This document shows, piece by piece, positions 61,703-64,000 of a stretch of 64,000 nucleotides of DNA. Source of the stretch: Burhinus oedicnemus (lineage: Eukaryota; Chordata; Aves; Charadriiformes; Burhinidae); NCBI GenBank assembly GCA_008921705.1, contig VFFE01009068.1:961977-1025976 (forward strand), in the 5' to 3' direction. The notes below the pieces were generated by a model that was not told the DNA's origin, did no database searches, and saw only the letters and a program-made list of their open reading frames with translations. Position 1 is the stretch's first letter; the number at the start of each line of letters is the position of its first letter. Made by a program: the position numbers and the translations under genes.

Positions 61703-64000
61703 ATTTAGAATCTGAATGCTCCCTATCCTGGAAAAGAAAAGGAAACTTCAGTACCTTGCACAGTTAAATAAACAACAAACCAGTTTGATATCCAAGTATT
61801 TTCACAAATTAACATAAAAAATTAAAAACAACTCAGTTCTCTATTTTTCAGATATGGTAAAGCAACAGGTTGATTTTTCATAGATGTTTTAATTAGTGTT
61901 ACTACCTTTATCACTTGGACTCAGGAGTGACATGAGAGTCTGTTTCTTAGTGATGTGTAGGATTCACAGAAGTACTTGACTCAAATGGAAATAGTGGGTC
62001 TACAGCACTTTTAAAAAACACGTCAATTCAAGTGAGTATACCTAAGTAATAGATATAAAAACTTTGCAGAGATGCACAGCTGAAAACTGCTTTTTCAAGT
62101 TCATATACATGAATTCATACCATTCATGTATAAAAAACACAAAAGAAACTATTTTGTACAAAGCAAAATGAGCTATTACAAGATCAGCTCAAAACATAAA
62201 ATTTAGACATCATAGGGAAGTACATCAGTAAGAGGTTTTACTCAGCAAGCCAATTACCTGTTAAATTCCTCTTCAACAATCTGATGACAGGTAGGCCAGT
62301 TTTCAATTTTAGGGGTCCATAAGGATACACTGACCTCATCCACAACACAGGAATCTGGGAAAATTGATCTAAAAATTCTGGTGTTCAGTAAATTCATCTT
62401 CCCCTCTTAAAACACAAATCAATTTATTTAACGAACAGCATTTCATTAGAAAGAGAAACTCAGGACATAGATTAACTGGGCAACACCCAACATCTAGTGA
62501 GTTCTTTTCCTGAAGTTTTACTATTTACAGCCCTCTACTCTTACTTTTGTCATGAAACAACTGCTGCACCAGTTACTTGCTTCTGATTTCCAGTAATAAC
62601 AGCCTGTATGTGGGGGACTGTGACCTACTGAGCCTGACTGAAGTTGAAAGATTATTCAGAAAATAGGTCTCAGACTGGATGGTAAGAAAATACTGTTTCT
62701 TGCTTATAATGATACCTTATGGAAAATGTATGTGTTTCTAAATTACCTGTAAAAGAAAGCCGTATTAAAAGGGCCAGAACAGTCACTCTGAGTACAGACA
62801 AACCATATTTGAGCTCTTTCTCAAGGTGAAGAACATCCACTTACCCCACTGAGTTTTGTGATTCCCCAGTCTATTTTTTTAAACATCACATCAGTCACCA
62901 GTTCAATTAATAAATGTAACATTTAATATCCTATAATTTCTATTTTAGAACAGCCTGCCTGAAAGAACTAAAAAGCTATAAAACAACAGGATTCCCTAAT
63001 AAAAGCTTTGCTGGTTATGTGCCTTGGGAGGTGCAAACGTTTCTGAAATGTGAAAAATTGTGTAGGTGCACAGTCTGTGTTTCAAAGACCATTACAATTG
63101 TTAGCTTACAGAATAAAGTGCCTATCACTGAATTTTTAAGGCCAACAACCACACAGGTACATTTAGCTTACAGGACATTTGAAAATACAAACAGTATGTA
63201 TCTGCATCTCCAACCAGCCAGCCACTCATATTTAAAACTAAGTTCACGTGATCATGTGAGTCTCAGGGAATCAGCATACTGGGAAGCACTGAAAACATTG
63301 ATAGTGACAGTCATCACACATCAGGAAACTAAATAGCTCATTAAAGCAAGGCAGAAGAGGAGTGACGTTAGCAGGGAATGACATGAGGGGAGAGGATTCC
63401 TGTGCTGTGGAGAAGAGCACTAAACAAAATGCAACATGTTCCAGGCACAGAAGTGGGAACAGCTATTTTAAAGCAAGTAAATCAGCAGTAAAGGAGAAAT
63501 CAGCAGTATCTGCCAAGCTTGGGAGTGATTATTGACAGGGGCAGGGAGAAATGGGATGCCAAAGACTTGCTGATGAGTGTACAAGCATCTACCTGCCAAG
63601 AGCCGGGAAACTGACAAGTCATGTAAAGAACTAGGAGGAAAAATGTCAGGACTGAAAGCTGTCAGGACTCTAGGAAGCATTTGAAAGGCTATTCACTTTT
63701 CATAGATCCCGTCTTTCTAAAAATATTCTCACTGCACAAAAAAATGTGAGTCTTCTCTTTCCAAAGAACTTAAACTTGTCACCTGTAATACAGACTGAGT
63801 ACATGTGACCCTATAGGGGAATTATTCACCATATTGTTCCATTTGTATAAGCCATTATTTTGTCTGGTTACAGGATTTCGGCTAATACAGAGCTGTCTCT
63901 TTATAATCACTCTCTGGCTCATTTTGTACTTCACCATAAGAAAAACTTTATGACCAAGATAAGGTATTTGAAAAAAAAGCAGACTTATTTTGAGACATGT
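61703..64000. other. Unique non-coding sequence
   Basis: AT-rich DNA to the end of the window, with no supported gene. The plus-strand frame at 63019-63336 (105 codons) has no recognisable domain or splice context and I do not call it. Confidence 0.6.

Noticed and set aside
1..64000. Search for tRNA genes, CRISPR arrays, bacterial or phage systems and a novel gene cluster
   Set aside because: No tRNA B-box-like pattern outside repeats, no regularly spaced repeats, no operon-like coding density and no intact gene. The window is avian non-coding DNA.

Overview
This window looks like non-coding nuclear DNA from a bird, most likely a neoavian species. The main evidence is the repeat content: several CR1 LINE fragments with the avian 3' end, including the (ATTCTATG)n-type tail, and two copies of an endogenous-retrovirus LTR family that I recall from many neoavian genomes. 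Most of the sequence is AT-rich and single-copy, with stop codons in every frame. I found no host protein-coding gene, rRNA, tRNA, CRISPR array or bacterial-style operon that I could support, so this is an intergenic or intronic stretch. The only recognisable coding sequence is decayed CR1 ORF2 (reverse transcriptase).

Layout: 1-7666 is unique sequence with one ancient CR1-type scrap near 2.7 kb. A CR1 3' end lies at 7667-8041. From 8042 to 23854 the sequence is unique apart from simple repeats. A minus-strand solo LTR occupies about 23855-24392. From 24393 to 32799 it is unique with one tiny CR1 tail at 30.6 kb. CR1 fragments lie at about 32.8-33.4 kb (+) and 34.35-34.9 kb (-). From 34.9 to 43.9 kb it is mostly unique, with a probable ancient CR1 end at 41.2 kb and some weakly coding-like open frames at 37-38 kb. 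A second minus-strand LTR of the same family sits at 51.08-51.67 kb. Between 56.7 and 61.7 kb there is a dense CR1 cluster: two head-to-tail elements, then a third element interrupted by a fourth in the opposite orientation.

The most consequential observation concerns the assembly. Sequence on both sides of a 20-N gap at 45136-45155 is duplicated (43913-44289 = 45156-45532; 44291-45135 = about 46487-47331), with only about 8 mismatches in 1.2 kb and no indels inside the blocks. The first copy lacks 954 bp that the second contains. This is best explained by two haplotypes of one locus, differing by a 954-bp indel, laid end to end. A second structural oddity is a perfect 44-bp inverted repeat with a 24-bp spacer in a TA-rich microsatellite at 60.4-60.6 kb.

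I did not find a convincing previously undescribed biological system. The findings are structural (assembly artefact, nested transposons, hairpin) plus a few unproven coding-like or regulatory-like islands, scored accordingly.
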